Shown here: one piece after another, positions 26,185 through 35,282 of the stretch
How positions within the stretch are numbered: the stretch's first letter is position 1
How the letters are laid out: each line of letters begins with the position of its first letter
Origin: MED-G105 sp039814575
GTDB taxonomy: Bacteria > Pseudomonadota > Alphaproteobacteria > Caulobacterales > Parvularculaceae
Direction: 5' to 3'
Length of the DNA stretch: 64,000 bases
Assembly: GCA_039814575.1 (NCBI GenBank)
Contig: JBCCAY010000004.1
Span: 124,001-188,000 of the forward strand
The notes under the pieces: model-generated
Seen by the model: only the letters and a program-made list of their open reading frames with translations
The model's database searches: none
What the model was told of the DNA's origin: nothing
Program-made: the position numbers and the translations under genes

Positions 26185-27957
26185 ATGATGATCTCTCACC
26201 AAGCTGACACCCAAGCGCACCTTTCAGCGGAGGCCGACGATCGTCAGACACCGGTCTCCAGCGCGGCGGCGGACTTAGAAGGCCTCAACGTTTTCGCAAG
26301 ACTGGGTCGTTTCCCGATCGGTGACGACGTCTTCGGTGTCGCGCGAGAGTTACGATGCCTCTACTCCGACAAGAACAGTCCGTCGCCGACGGAAAAAGCA
26401 GCGCTCGGCAAGAACGCGCAGCACACACCCCTACGTGAAACAAAACTCGTCTCCAGGCGAACCTTTAGTGAGGCGTTACAGCGGCGCTATCAAGAAAAGG
26501 CCAATGATGAAGCCGTGAGCGGTCTTCATCGAACGGCGCCGGCCGCTTCGGCGAAACACTTAATGTCGACCGGCCAGTGGATTGTCGCTATTGCGATACT
26601 CGCCTCTTTACTGGTCGGTTTAGCGATCGCGCCGATCGCGGCTCTTATAACGCTCAACGCGGCGGCGACGCTCTATCTCGTTGGCGCGATACTCTTCCGA
26701 CTTTATCTGGCGTGGTCGGTTGTTGACCACAAACTCGACGGCGATGCGCCGGCAATCCCCGCTGACGCCGACCTCCCGACAGTCACGATTTTATTGCCGC
26801 TCTACCGAGAAACGCGAAGTTTACCGATCCTCGCCGACTCGATCAGCGCGCTCGATTACCCGAAAGAAAAGTTAGACATTAAACTTATTCTCGAGGCGGA
26901 TGATCGCGGCACGCTTAAAGAAGCGGAGAGGCTCGGCCTCGATCAACAGTTCGATTTCATCATCGTGCCCCCTGGCGCCCCGCAAACAAAACCGAAGGCG
27001 TGTAATTACGCCCTCGCTTTTTCACGGGGCGCGCTTACGGTCATTTATGACGCCGAAGACACGCCGGAGCCGGATCAGCTTAAAAAGGCCGCCGCCGCCT
27101 TCGCATCGGGGCCGGAGGACATGGTCTGCGTGCAAGCGCGGCTTAATTATTACAACGCCGATGAGAACTGGCTGACGCGGCTCTTCGCGCTTGAATACGC
27201 CCTGTGGTTCGACAGCCTATTGCCGGCCTTGCATAAAATGGATGCGCCGATACCGCTTGGCGGTACATCGAACATTTTCATCACCGAGAAACTGCGCGAA
27301 CTCGGCGGCTGGGACCCTTATAACGTCACTGAAGACGCCGATCTCGGTTTGCGCATCGCCCGCCGCGGGTTTCGCACGGGGCTTATTGACTCAACGACTC
27401 TAGAAGAAGCGAACTGCAAAACCCCGAACTGGCTGCGTCAACGCTCTCGCTGGATGAAGGGGTACATCCAAACGTGGTTCGTCAATATGCGCGAGCCGAG
27501 CGCGATGTCCGGCAAAGGCGGGCTCGGTGGGTTTTTGTCCACCCATATGTTTATCGGCGGCACCGTCTTCAGCGCCCTGATCAACCCTATATTGTGGGCG
27601 GTCTTCGCTTATTGGCTGGCGACGCGCTCCGAAGGCGTCAACGCGCTTTTTCCCGAACCATTGATGACGCTCAATCTGTTCGCGCTTCTCTTCGGCAATG
27701 CATTGTTCATCTATCTCGCAATGCTCGCGCCACTAAAACGGGGATGGCCGGCATTGTCGCCGGCGGCGCTTCTAGCGCCGATCTATTGGTGGCTCACCTC
27801 CATCGCCGCCTACAAAGCCGTGTGGCAGCTCATAACGCGGCCCTGGTTTTGGGAGAAAACCCGCCACGGCGTCAGCGCCGCGTCGGACGCAAAACGCCGC
27901 GCCGCGATTGCACGCGTTCGCGCGGCCAATGGCGTCATCAAAAGCGACGCTGCATGA
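26185..27957 (+). CDS. Membrane-bound family 2 glycosyltransferase
   Basis: About 590 residues from ATG 26185; the open frame reaches back over the previous gene. A variable N-terminal region of about 120 residues precedes two membrane helices (about 130-185). The GT2 catalytic domain follows: VTILLPLYRET, LEADDRGT, the metal-binding YDAEDTPEP, GGTSNIF, the TEDADLG catalytic base and QRSRWMKGY. C-terminal membrane segments complete a processive-type synthase layout. It likely extends an envelope or extracellular glycan; donor and acceptor are unknown. It overlaps the next gene by four bases. Confidence 0.88.
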   Translation: MMISHQADTQAHLSAEADDRQTPVSSAAADLEGLNVFARLGRFPIGDDVFGVARELRCLYSDKNSPSPTEKAALGKNAQHTPLRETKLVSRRTFSEALQRRYQEKANDEAVSGLHRTAPAASAKHLMSTGQWIVAIAILASLLVGLAIAPIAALITLNAAATLYLVGAILFRLYLAWSVVDHKLDGDAPAIPADADLPTVTILLPLYRETRSLPILADSISALDYPKEKLDIKLILEADDRGTLKEAERLGLDQQFDFIIVPPGAPQTKPKACNYALAFSRGALTVIYDAEDTPEPDQLKKAAAAFASGPEDMVCVQARLNYYNADENWLTRLFALEYALWFDSLLPALHKMDAPIPLGGTSNIFITEKLRELGGWDPYNVTEDADLGLRIARRGFRTGLIDSTTLEEANCKTPNWLRQRSRWMKGYIQTWFVNMREPSAMSGKGGLGGFLSTHMFIGGTVFSALINPILWAVFAYWLATRSEGVNALFPEPLMTLNLFALLFGNALFIYLAMLAPLKRGWPALSPAALLAPIYWWLTSIAAYKAVWQLITRPWFWEKTRHGVSAASDAKRRAAIARVRAANGVIKSDAA

Positions 27958-28622
27958 CCCTCGTCGACGGACTTTCCTGGCTCAACGCACACGAGCATAT
28001 ACTTGGTTCCGTGCGCCTCGCCGGCGGCGTTTATTTGTTGGCGTACGGCCTCTTCGTTCTTGCGCAAGACGCCTCGCCGCGCGCCTTTGTCCGTAGCGGT
28101 CTTAGCATCGCCGCAGCGTGCGTGGCGGCGCCCATCGGGCCGTTCATCGCCGTCGCAACGATTACAAGCCTTACGGCCCTATCTTGGCGCGGTGGGTTTC
28201 GCAATCTGCAAGGACGCTTCGTCGTCCTATGGACGCCGGCATTGTTCTTGTTCATCGCAGAAATATATCTGCGGTGGCTGTTCCAAACCGATGCATTCTT
28301 CTTGCACGCCCTGAACGCGTCGCGGACCACATCCGATATACCGCCCATCATATTCGCCGCAGCGGCGCCCTTAGCGATGGCCCCGCTGCTGGAGAAAGAG
28401 GGCCTGCGCCGGATCGATATCACCGCGACGGCTCTCGTCATGGGCGGCGCTGCGGCGTTCTACGCCCTCTGGGCGCCGGCCTCGGTTATTATTCTCGTCA
28501 TGACGAGCATTGCGCTAGCGCGCGCCGTTACCAGCTCAGCGCCGTTCACAATCGCGTCGCTGACGCTTTTGTGTGGCGCGGGGACCGCTTATCTAACGAC
28601 AGCGACAGAGATGGCGCTTTGA
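27954..28622 (+). CDS. Polytopic membrane protein coupled to the glycosyltransferase
   Basis: A 222-residue hydrophobic protein (MTLVDGLSWLNAHEHILG ...) starting at ATG 27954, overlapping the glycosyltransferase stop as ATGA. The same frame stays open 480 bases upstream inside the glycosyltransferase gene, but that part is Arg-rich shadow, whereas from 27954 the product is a coherent series of about six membrane helices. I do not recognise the family. Overlap and orientation suggest a partner of the glycosyltransferase. Confidence 0.72.
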   Translation: MTLVDGLSWLNAHEHILGSVRLAGGVYLLAYGLFVLAQDASPRAFVRSGLSIAAACVAAPIGPFIAVATITSLTALSWRGGFRNLQGRFVVLWTPALFLFIAEIYLRWLFQTDAFFLHALNASRTTSDIPPIIFAAAAPLAMAPLLEKEGLRRIDITATALVMGGAAAFYALWAPASVIILVMTSIALARAVTSSAPFTIASLTLLCGAGTAYLTTATEMAL

Positions 28623-28668
28623 CCACGCCCGCGCGCGTGTTAGCTCTGCCGGCCCGAAAGGCTGATCC

Positions 28669-29589
28669 ATGACTGCTGAACCGTCCATTCTAGATAACCG
28701 CCCGTTCCGCAAAATGAACGGCCTCGGCAATGATTTCATCATTGTCGATTTGCGTGGACAAAAAGATCGCCCAACAGCGGAGGCCGTCACCAACGTCAGC
28801 AATCGGGCGACCGGGATCGGGTGCGACCAATTTATCGCGATTACCGACGGTCCTGCCGACAGCGGGGCCGCTAAAAAAGACACGAACGACACTGGCCGCG
28901 CCTTCATGGATATTTGGAACGTTGACGGATCAAAAGCCGGCGCTTGCGGCAACGCCGCCCGGTGCGTTGCGCTGATCCTGATGGACGAACAGGGAAGCGA
29001 CGACATCGTCTTCGATACGCCGTCTGGCCCCCTAACAGGACGACGCGTGACGGAAGGCCCCCGCGCCGGCGCGATAACCGTCGACATGGGGCCGCCACGA
29101 TTTGAATGGGATGCGATCCCGCTGTCTGAGCCGGCGGAAGACACGCGCTTTGTCGATGTCAAACTCGGCCCCATCGACGCACCGGTGCTGTGGGGGCCAT
29201 CAGCGCTTTCCATGGGCAATCCGCACTGCGTGTTCTTCGTTGAGGATGCTGAAGCCCAAGCGCTCGATCGGTTCGGCCCGCTCGTAGAGCACCACCCGCT
29301 CTTTCCCGAGGGCGTTAATGTCAGCGTCGCGGAAGCGGTGTCGTCAGAACAAATCCGCCTTAGGGTTTGGGAACGCGGCGTCGGCATCACCAAAGCCTGC
29401 GGAACAGCGGCGTGCGCGACGCTCGTCGCGGCGAACCGTCGCCGCCTCACCGGACGATCAGCGGAAATCGTCCTCGACGGCGGATCGCTTTGGATCGAAT
29501 GGGTGGAAAACGATCACGTCCTGATGACCGGACCAACAGAACTTGAATTCGAAGGCGTTCTTGACGTTTCAGCGCCTACGTCACGCTGA
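28669..29589 (+). CDS. dapF: Diaminopimelate epimerase
   Basis: Converts LL- to meso-diaminopimelate for lysine and peptidoglycan synthesis. Both catalytic cysteines are in place: Cys93 in GACGNAARC and the second in KACGTAACATLVA. KMNGLGNDFIIVD and MGNPHCVFFVED are family hallmarks. At 306 residues it is slightly longer than usual, with an insertion around 62-76 (ADSGAAKKDTNDTGR). The 3' end overlaps the convergent glpK end by nine bases. Confidence 0.96.
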   Translation: MTAEPSILDNRPFRKMNGLGNDFIIVDLRGQKDRPTAEAVTNVSNRATGIGCDQFIAITDGPADSGAAKKDTNDTGRAFMDIWNVDGSKAGACGNAARCVALILMDEQGSDDIVFDTPSGPLTGRRVTEGPRAGAITVDMGPPRFEWDAIPLSEPAEDTRFVDVKLGPIDAPVLWGPSALSMGNPHCVFFVEDAEAQALDRFGPLVEHHPLFPEGVNVSVAEAVSSEQIRLRVWERGVGITKACGTAACATLVAANRRRLTGRSAEIVLDGGSLWIEWVENDHVLMTGPTELEFEGVLDVSAPTSR

Positions 29590-31062
29590 GGCTAAGACCG
29601 ATCTCAACGCCGCAGCCCAGCCATTGAGAAGATCTTCACGCGTCGCTTGCGGCATCGACGGCTCAAAGCGGCGATCGACAGCACGAAGCGCCGCTATCTC
29701 ATCAAGCGAATCGTAAACGCCCGCGCCCAGTCCGGCGAGGAGCGCGGCGCCTAACGCCGTCGTTTCAAACACGGTCGGCCGCTCAACCGTTCGATCGGCG
29801 ACATCGGCGAGAAACTGCATCAGCCAATCGTTCGCCGCCATGCCCCCATCGACTTTCAAGACGGAGACGGCCGCCCCGTCTCTCGCAATGGCGCCCAAAA
29901 GATCCGCCGTCTGATAAGCCGCCGCTTCAAGGGCCGCGCGTACAATCTCAGCCCGTCCGGCGCCGCGCGTCAGCCCGACAAGCGCGCCGCGCGCCGAACT
30001 TGACCAATGGGGCGCACCAAGGCCGACAAACGCGGGCACCATGTAAACGCCGCCGGTCGATGAAATGTCGCGGGCTAAGGCCTCGGTTTCTTCCGCGCTC
30101 GTCACAAGGCCTAACTCATCGCGTAGCCATTGCACGGCGGCGCCGGCGACGAAAATCGACCCTTCGAGCGCATAATAGGTCTTTCCTTTAAGCCGTCGAG
30201 AAATCGTCGTTAGCAGCCGATTCTTCGACGCGACGGGGGTTTCTCCCGTCTCGGCCAAAACGAAACAGCCCGTGCCATAGGTGCTTTTGATGTCGCCGGC
30301 CGCGAAACAGGCCTGCCCGGCCGCCGCAGCTTGCTGATCGCCGACCATGGCGCGGATAGGGATGGCCCGGCCGAAATGCGCCGGCGTCGTTTCGCCAAAG
30401 TCATCGGCTGTGTCGAACACGCTCGGCGTCATGGCAAGAGGTACGCGAAACGCCTCCAGCAACTCCGCATCCCATTCATTCGTATGGATATTGAAAAGAC
30501 TCGTGCGCGCCGCATTTGTGGCGTCCGTTGCGTGCACGCCGTCCGTCAAACGCGCTAGCAAAAACGCGTCCACCGTTCCGAACGCAAGGTCGCCGGCTTC
30601 CGCGGCGGCCCGCGCGCCGTCCACGTGGTCCAAGAGCCACGCAATCTTGGTCGCGGAGAAATAAGGGTCGAGCAACAGGCCCGTCTTCGCCGCGACGGTT
30701 GGTTCAAGTCCTGCCCGTTTCAACTGTTCGCAGACGTCGCTGGTGCGCCGGTCCTGCCAAACAATGGCGTTGGCGATTGGTTTTAATGTGCGGCGATCCC
30801 AGACAATCGTCGTTTCGCGTTGATTGGCGACGCCGAGAGCGGCGATGCGCCCGCCTTTCGCCTCAGCTTCGACGACCGCCTTTTGCGCCGTTTTGAGGCT
30901 TGTCGTCCAAATCGCTTCCGGGTCGTGTTCGACCCAGCCAGGCTGTGGATAGACTTGCGGAAACTCCGATTGCGCGGCGGCGACGATGCGTCCGGCGCGG
31001 TCAAAAACCACCGCGCGGCTCGACGTCGTGCCTTGATCCATCGCTAGCAATAAAGGATCCAT
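29581..31062 (-). CDS. glpK: Glycerol kinase
   Basis: FGGY-family kinase forming glycerol-3-phosphate, 493 residues from ATG 31062. aaggag eight bases upstream decides this start over GTG 31125. Signatures are LLAMDQGTTSSRAVVFDR, ANQRETTIVWDRRT, NAIVWQDRRT, YGTGCFVLAETG and KVDGGMAANDWLMQFLAD. No glycerol transporter or glpD is adjacent. Confidence 0.95.
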   Translation of the reverse strand: MDPLLLAMDQGTTSSRAVVFDRAGRIVAAAQSEFPQVYPQPGWVEHDPEAIWTTSLKTAQKAVVEAEAKGGRIAALGVANQRETTIVWDRRTLKPIANAIVWQDRRTSDVCEQLKRAGLEPTVAAKTGLLLDPYFSATKIAWLLDHVDGARAAAEAGDLAFGTVDAFLLARLTDGVHATDATNAARTSLFNIHTNEWDAELLEAFRVPLAMTPSVFDTADDFGETTPAHFGRAIPIRAMVGDQQAAAAGQACFAAGDIKSTYGTGCFVLAETGETPVASKNRLLTTISRRLKGKTYYALEGSIFVAGAAVQWLRDELGLVTSAEETEALARDISSTGGVYMVPAFVGLGAPHWSSSARGALVGLTRGAGRAEIVRAALEAAAYQTADLLGAIARDGAAVSVLKVDGGMAANDWLMQFLADVADRTVERPTVFETTALGAALLAGLGAGVYDSLDEIAALRAVDRRFEPSMPQATREDLLNGWAAALRSVLASA

Positions 31063-31149
31063 CGGGCCGTCTCCTTCCAGAACGCCATGCGGAACGGCAT
31101 CCAGAACACCGTTCAGGCCATTCACGGCGCTCCGTCGACGGAACGCCTT

Positions 31150-32712
31150 TCAGGAGATAAACCGCGCCGTCTTAAGGATCGCCCGCTCGATGCTGTTCGG
31201 CGCGCCTTGTAAGCGCCAAAGTCCGAACAACGCCACAGCATAAAACCCTGCACCGAGAGAAACATCAATGGCGAGGCGCACGACGGGGCTCAAAGACGGC
31301 ATGAATGCGAGCAGCGGCTTCACCGCCAGAAAATAGGTTGCAAGGGCCAGAAGTGCGATGATCGATCGCCGTAAACGCCAAAGCGGTTCGAGCGGGTTAG
31401 CGCGCGCGATGACCGCATACAGCGCACCATTGAACGCGGCGTGCAAAACCCCAAGCCCGACGAGGGACCAAACCGCGCCCATCAATCCATAAGTAATGCT
31501 CGCCCAGATGAAAATCGGCATTCGGATCAAGAAAAAAGTCGTTTCGCGGATAAAGACCGCGCGCGTCTTACCAAGCGCCACAGCGTATTCCTGCACAGAA
31601 GAATAAACCGCGATGAGACCGATAAGACCGCCATAGAGAGAAATGATCGGGGCGGCGTCGGCCCATTGCGCGCCTAAGAGGACACTGACCATGTCCTCGG
31701 CGACAAACGCGCATCCGACGGCGGCCGGCAGCGCCACAATGCCGAGCGCTTCAACGCCGCGTAAGAACGCTTCGCGCACGGCGCGAGGATCATCTTGCAG
31801 CGACGACAAGCCCGGATAAAGCGCTTTGGCGATGGGTTGGGCGATCTCCGATCCCGGCAACCAGGCAAGCTGCGTACCCATATAATAAAGCCCCGTGGGG
31901 ATCGGTCCTAAGATACGCCCTAAGAACAGCGCATCGATTTTATTGTTCAGGGCCGCCATAAAGCTGACGCCCGTGAGCCATCCGGTAAAACCGATCAAAT
32001 CCCGAAACGCCGCGAGACTGATACGCGGAAGATAGGGCCGGAAGGCGTAGGAAACGATGAGCCGCGCCGTAGCGCCGGCGGCAAGGCCGGCGACAATCGC
32101 CCAATAGCTCTTGAACACAAGAGCGATCGCGATCGAAGCAATGACGGCAGCGACTTTATCAATGAGATTGACATAGACCTCTTTTGAAAAGTCGAGATCG
32201 CGCTGAAACTCATGGAGCTTTGGATTGAACAAAGACTGCAACAGCGCCACTGCGCCCATGCCGAGAAAGATCCGTCCGACACGCTCATCTTCATAAAATG
32301 CGCCAGCCCCAGCCGCGGCTGCCCATAAAATGGCCATGACGAGAAGGCCCCGCAAGAGCGACAGCGTAAACAGGGTATCAAGCTCACGACGATCGGCTTG
32401 ACGATACCGCACCACCGCCTGCGCAACGCCAATATCGGAGATGTTTTGCAAGAGTTGCGTCACCGTGACGCCGATCGCGACGACGCCAAAATCATCAGGG
32501 GTCAGTAAACGCGCAATGATCAGTGTATTAATGAGGCCGATCATCCGAACGATGACGCCGCCGCCGCCAATCCACGCCGCGCCCCGGGCGACTTTGCCGC
32601 CGACATCGTCAAAGCCGCCGCCAAAGCCATCGCCAACGGCATCGTCAGAACCATCGCCAGATCCGGCGCCCGATCCGTCAATAGGCGTCTTATCTGGCGA
32701 GATCCCGCTCAC
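31150..32712 (-). CDS. Polysaccharide/lipid flippase of the MOP superfamily (Wzx/PST type)
   Basis: About 520 residues with 12-14 membrane helices. GTG 32712 is chosen because GTGA overlaps the upstream hydrolase stop by four bases; a TTG ten codons earlier also lies in frame. A Gly/Asp-rich soluble leader precedes GAAWIGGGGVIVRMIGLINTLIIARLLTPDDFG, the typical PST-family opening. Such proteins move lipid-linked saccharides, and occasionally peptide products, across the inner membrane. The tight operon with two hydrolases beside the NRPS-PKS block makes export of the product or a glycolipid a reasonable hypothesis. Confidence 0.85.
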   Translation of the reverse strand: MSGISPDKTPIDGSGAGSGDGSDDAVGDGFGGGFDDVGGKVARGAAWIGGGGVIVRMIGLINTLIIARLLTPDDFGVVAIGVTVTQLLQNISDIGVAQAVVRYRQADRRELDTLFTLSLLRGLLVMAILWAAAAGAGAFYEDERVGRIFLGMGAVALLQSLFNPKLHEFQRDLDFSKEVYVNLIDKVAAVIASIAIALVFKSYWAIVAGLAAGATARLIVSYAFRPYLPRISLAAFRDLIGFTGWLTGVSFMAALNNKIDALFLGRILGPIPTGLYYMGTQLAWLPGSEIAQPIAKALYPGLSSLQDDPRAVREAFLRGVEALGIVALPAAVGCAFVAEDMVSVLLGAQWADAAPIISLYGGLIGLIAVYSSVQEYAVALGKTRAVFIRETTFFLIRMPIFIWASITYGLMGAVWSLVGLGVLHAAFNGALYAVIARANPLEPLWRLRRSIIALLALATYFLAVKPLLAFMPSLSPVVRLAIDVSLGAGFYAVALFGLWRLQGAPNSIERAILKTARFIS

Positions 32713-33575
32713 GCAGAAACGCCCCTCCGCGCGGCCATCCAAGTATCGATCTGAGCGAAGAGGGCCTCTTGGCTGGCCAGGGTCGTATAAGTGTGATCGC
32801 TCTCACCGTTAACGTCGACAGTCAACCGATCGCCAAAATCGAACGTTTTAAAAGTGTCGAGGAAATGGCTGGGTTTGGTTAGGAGCTCGGCGACGAAATT
32901 TGTATAGAGAATATAGATATCGACGCCCGACTGCGCGAGTTTCTGAAGGTTCCGTCCGAACTCGTCACGCGGCGGGTGAACGCGGTCATTGCCCTCCAGC
33001 GCTAGGGCTTCCTCTTCTGGCGTTTGTGACGTCGGCATGGACGCGACCACCTCGGCGGCGGCGTCCGGCGCCGCAGCGGGCTCGGCTTTTTCGCCGCCGG
33101 TAAGGCGCGCAAGCGCCCGCCCCCATCGCGCGGGGTCGGTGGCTTTCTCGATAAGCCGATCCGCTCGCGCCCGCGGCGATCCGTACGCGTAAGGGTCTAA
33201 AAGAATGAGTCCACGAATGCGCGCATCGGTGAGCGCCGCGCGATAACCATCGTCAGCGCCCGAACACAAGCCCGCTAAGACAACACGGTCGACGCCAGCG
33301 TCTTGCAGCAGATCGAGCGCGGCCGCAACGTCCTTTAAAGCCTGCGCCTCGTGGGACACACCAGCGGTCGCACGAGCGCTGTCGCCAAGACCGCTTAAGT
33401 CAAACCGCAGGCTCGGGCCATCAAAGCGCCGCGCCAATTTGACGTTGAGACGATGCGGGCCAATGCGATGCACGATCCCGGCGTTCAACAACAGAAGACC
33501 CGTTTCACCAGCGCCGCCTTTGAGAACGCCGGATAGGCGATTATCCTCGCCGAAAGAGACAACGCGTTCGGTCAT
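32709..33575 (-). CDS. Alpha/beta hydrolase, similar to exosortase-associated hydrolases
   Basis: A 288-residue cytosolic alpha/beta hydrolase. The N-terminal LLLLNAGIVHRIGPHRLNVKLARRF ... LRFDLSGLGDS and the elbow GLCSGAD (Ser105) resemble hydrolases found near exosortase/polysaccharide loci and some NRPS clusters. A DPYAYG segment follows. A Pro/Ala insertion (about 160-190) splits the domain. It overlaps both neighbours by four bases, so hydrolase 2, this gene and the flippase form one coupled unit. Candidate roles are acyl transfer or release of the carrier-bound product. Confidence 0.76.
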   Translation of the reverse strand: MTERVVSFGEDNRLSGVLKGGAGETGLLLLNAGIVHRIGPHRLNVKLARRFDGPSLRFDLSGLGDSARATAGVSHEAQALKDVAAALDLLQDAGVDRVVLAGLCSGADDGYRAALTDARIRGLILLDPYAYGSPRARADRLIEKATDPARWGRALARLTGGEKAEPAAAPDAAAEVVASMPTSQTPEEEALALEGNDRVHPPRDEFGRNLQKLAQSGVDIYILYTNFVAELLTKPSHFLDTFKTFDFGDRLTVDVNGESDHTYTTLASQEALFAQIDTWMAARRGVSA

Positions 33576-34366
33576 CGCCAGGCCCCTATCGCATCGACAA
33601 TCTGATCTATCATGAGCGTCGGCACGGAATAGGCGTTCATCGCGTCATCCGAATTCCAAGGCGCGTCCGCTGTCGGCGGCAAAATCGCGACGTTCTTGGC
33701 AGCCTCTGTAAACGTCGCCTCAAGCGCCGCACTGTCAGCGCCGACAGCCGGCGCGACGGTCAGACGGCGCAAGCTCGTATTTTCTAACGCCCCCGCGGCC
33801 GAATACGCCTCCAGCTCGCTGCGCAGCGTTTCGGAAACAGGGAATCCAAGATACTCCGTCACTGCCCCCTCATTCACTCCGGTGTCGGACAGCAGGTTCA
33901 CCTGCAGGTTGGCTTTTTGCGTCGCGCGCATCTGCGCGAGGTACGCTGGGCCGTCGGTCACTGGTTCCCACGCCAAAACGCCGGCGAGTCCGCGCGGGCG
34001 CTCTTCGGCAGCAAGAACCGCTGCCGCCGCGCCCAAGCGCAAGCCAATCCACACGATGCGTGGCGCTAAAGACATGTCGGAGAGTTCTTGGTGGGCCTCG
34101 AGAACATCGTTCGCCATGCCGGCGAGGCGGACGGTTTCACACGCTCCCGCGGAATCACCCGAACCGGCATAATCAAATCGCAAAACCGGTGACCCCCGTC
34201 GCGCCAAGCGATCGGCTAAAACCGTCATCGGCTTAAAGGCGCGCACCGCCTCCTCGCCGAATGGCGCGCAAAGCACGATCGCCGGTCGCGCGCGATCTTG
34301 AGCAGCGACGGCGTAATAATAGCCATAAAGCGGCGCACTGGCGTCGCCGAAGAAAAACGCGGTCAC
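33572..34366 (-). CDS. Alpha/beta hydrolase-like protein lacking the nucleophilic serine
   Basis: About 264 residues from GTG 34366 (gggag upstream); the frame opens with TTG at 34405. The fold is clear (AIVLCAPFGEEAVRAFKP, VLRFDYAGSGDS), but the elbow reads GLRLGA, with Arg110 where Ser is expected. I recall the same replacement in hydrolase-2 proteins of exosortase-A-associated loci, so this is probably a family trait, not decay. It may be non-catalytic or use another residue. It is the first gene of the hydrolase-hydrolase-flippase unit, divergent from the thioesterase gene across 163 bases. Confidence 0.74.
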   Translation of the reverse strand: MTAFFFGDASAPLYGYYYAVAAQDRARPAIVLCAPFGEEAVRAFKPMTVLADRLARRGSPVLRFDYAGSGDSAGACETVRLAGMANDVLEAHQELSDMSLAPRIVWIGLRLGAAAAVLAAEERPRGLAGVLAWEPVTDGPAYLAQMRATQKANLQVNLLSDTGVNEGAVTEYLGFPVSETLRSELEAYSAAGALENTSLRRLTVAPAVGADSAALEATFTEAAKNVAILPPTADAPWNSDDAMNAYSVPTLMIDQIVDAIGAWR

Positions 34367-34529
34367 AGCGTTTACACTCCCGCAGAAGGCCCCAACTCTC
34401 CGCAAAAACGGGAGAGTGTTAACTGTTTCATAGACTGCTTCTGATTGCCTTCGTCCATAGACGTTTTGACCATTGCCCGATAGCGCTTAATCAACACCGC
34501 GCTAGCGATTACCGAGCCTTGCACTCCTC

Positions 34530-35282
34530 ATGCCGCCTTCCTCGTCGTCCATTGTTTTAAAGTGCCTCTTGCCTCGGCCAATGGCGCGCCTGCGGTTCCT
34601 TGCAGCGCCTTTCGCCGGCGCCGGCGCCGCGGTTTTTCACGACCTAGCGCGCGCTTTACCGGATTGGATCGAGGTCTGGGCGTTGCAAGCGCCGGGCCGC
34701 GAAGAGCAGTTAAGCGAGCCGGCGTTTACAGAATGGCCGGCGTTCGAAAACGCATTGGCCGCCACCCTGTCGGACTGGCCGGCAACGCCCACCGCACTCT
34801 ATGGGCACAGCCTCGGCGCATTAACCGCATTGTCAGCGGCGCGTTTTCTTACGGCGAAAGGTCGCAATGTAAACCATGTTTTCCTTGCCGCCCGGCCAGC
34901 GCCGAAAGCGCAGTCCGATAGTCCGTTCAGCGCCCCGCCAGCGGACAATGAAGCGTTAATCCGGTGGTTGGAGACGCGCTTTGGCGCAGGTCCGGCCTCG
35001 CTGTCCGACCCCGCCGTCGCCGCGGTCGTAGGCCCGACTTTGCGGGCCGATCTCACCCTCCTGCAATCCTTTGAAACACCGCCGACGGGCGCCCTCGCTT
35101 GCCCCGTCACCGCAATCATCGGCGCGCGAGACCCCTCGATGGACGCCGCGTCAGCTGCAGCATGGGCCGACGTGACGACCGGGACATTCAGCGTCGCTGC
35201 AATAGAAGCCGGCCATTATTTTCTGACGACCAATGCAGAGCCCCTCGCAAAATTCATCACCGACGAACTATCTGCGCCCTAA
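34530..35282 (+). CDS. Type II thioesterase of the NRPS-PKS cluster
   Basis: A 250-residue stand-alone thioesterase that removes wrong or stalled acyl groups from carrier domains. The nucleophile elbow is GHSLGA (Ser94). FLAAPFAGAGAAVFHDLARAL and LQAPGREEQLSEPAF are the TEII entry motifs, and the catalytic His is in EAGHYFL. Met at 34581 is an alternative start. It is convergent with the last NRPS gene, overlapping its 3' end by four bases. Because no thioesterase domain is fused to the assembly line, it may also take part in product release. Confidence 0.93.
   Translation: MPPSSSSIVLKCLLPRPMARLRFLAAPFAGAGAAVFHDLARALPDWIEVWALQAPGREEQLSEPAFTEWPAFENALAATLSDWPATPTALYGHSLGALTALSAARFLTAKGRNVNHVFLAARPAPKAQSDSPFSAPPADNEALIRWLETRFGAGPASLSDPAVAAVVGPTLRADLTLLQSFETPPTGALACPVTAIIGARDPSMDAASAAAWADVTTGTFSVAAIEAGHYFLTTNAEPLAKFITDELSAP

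Noticed and set aside
27474..27953. 160-codon Arg-rich N-terminal part of the frame ending at 28622
   Set aside because: It is antagonistic to the well-supported glycosyltransferase frame; the real gene starts at ATG 27954.
33572..34366. Hydrolase with Arg in place of Ser as a pseudogene
   Set aside because: The frame is intact, overlaps its partner gene precisely, and the rest of the fold is well preserved. The change is likely a family trait.
34367..34529. Promoter pair in the gap between hydrolase 2 and the thioesterase
   Set aside because: A ttgacc hexamer at 34466 has only a poor -10 (aatcaa) at the right spacing, so I do not annotate it.
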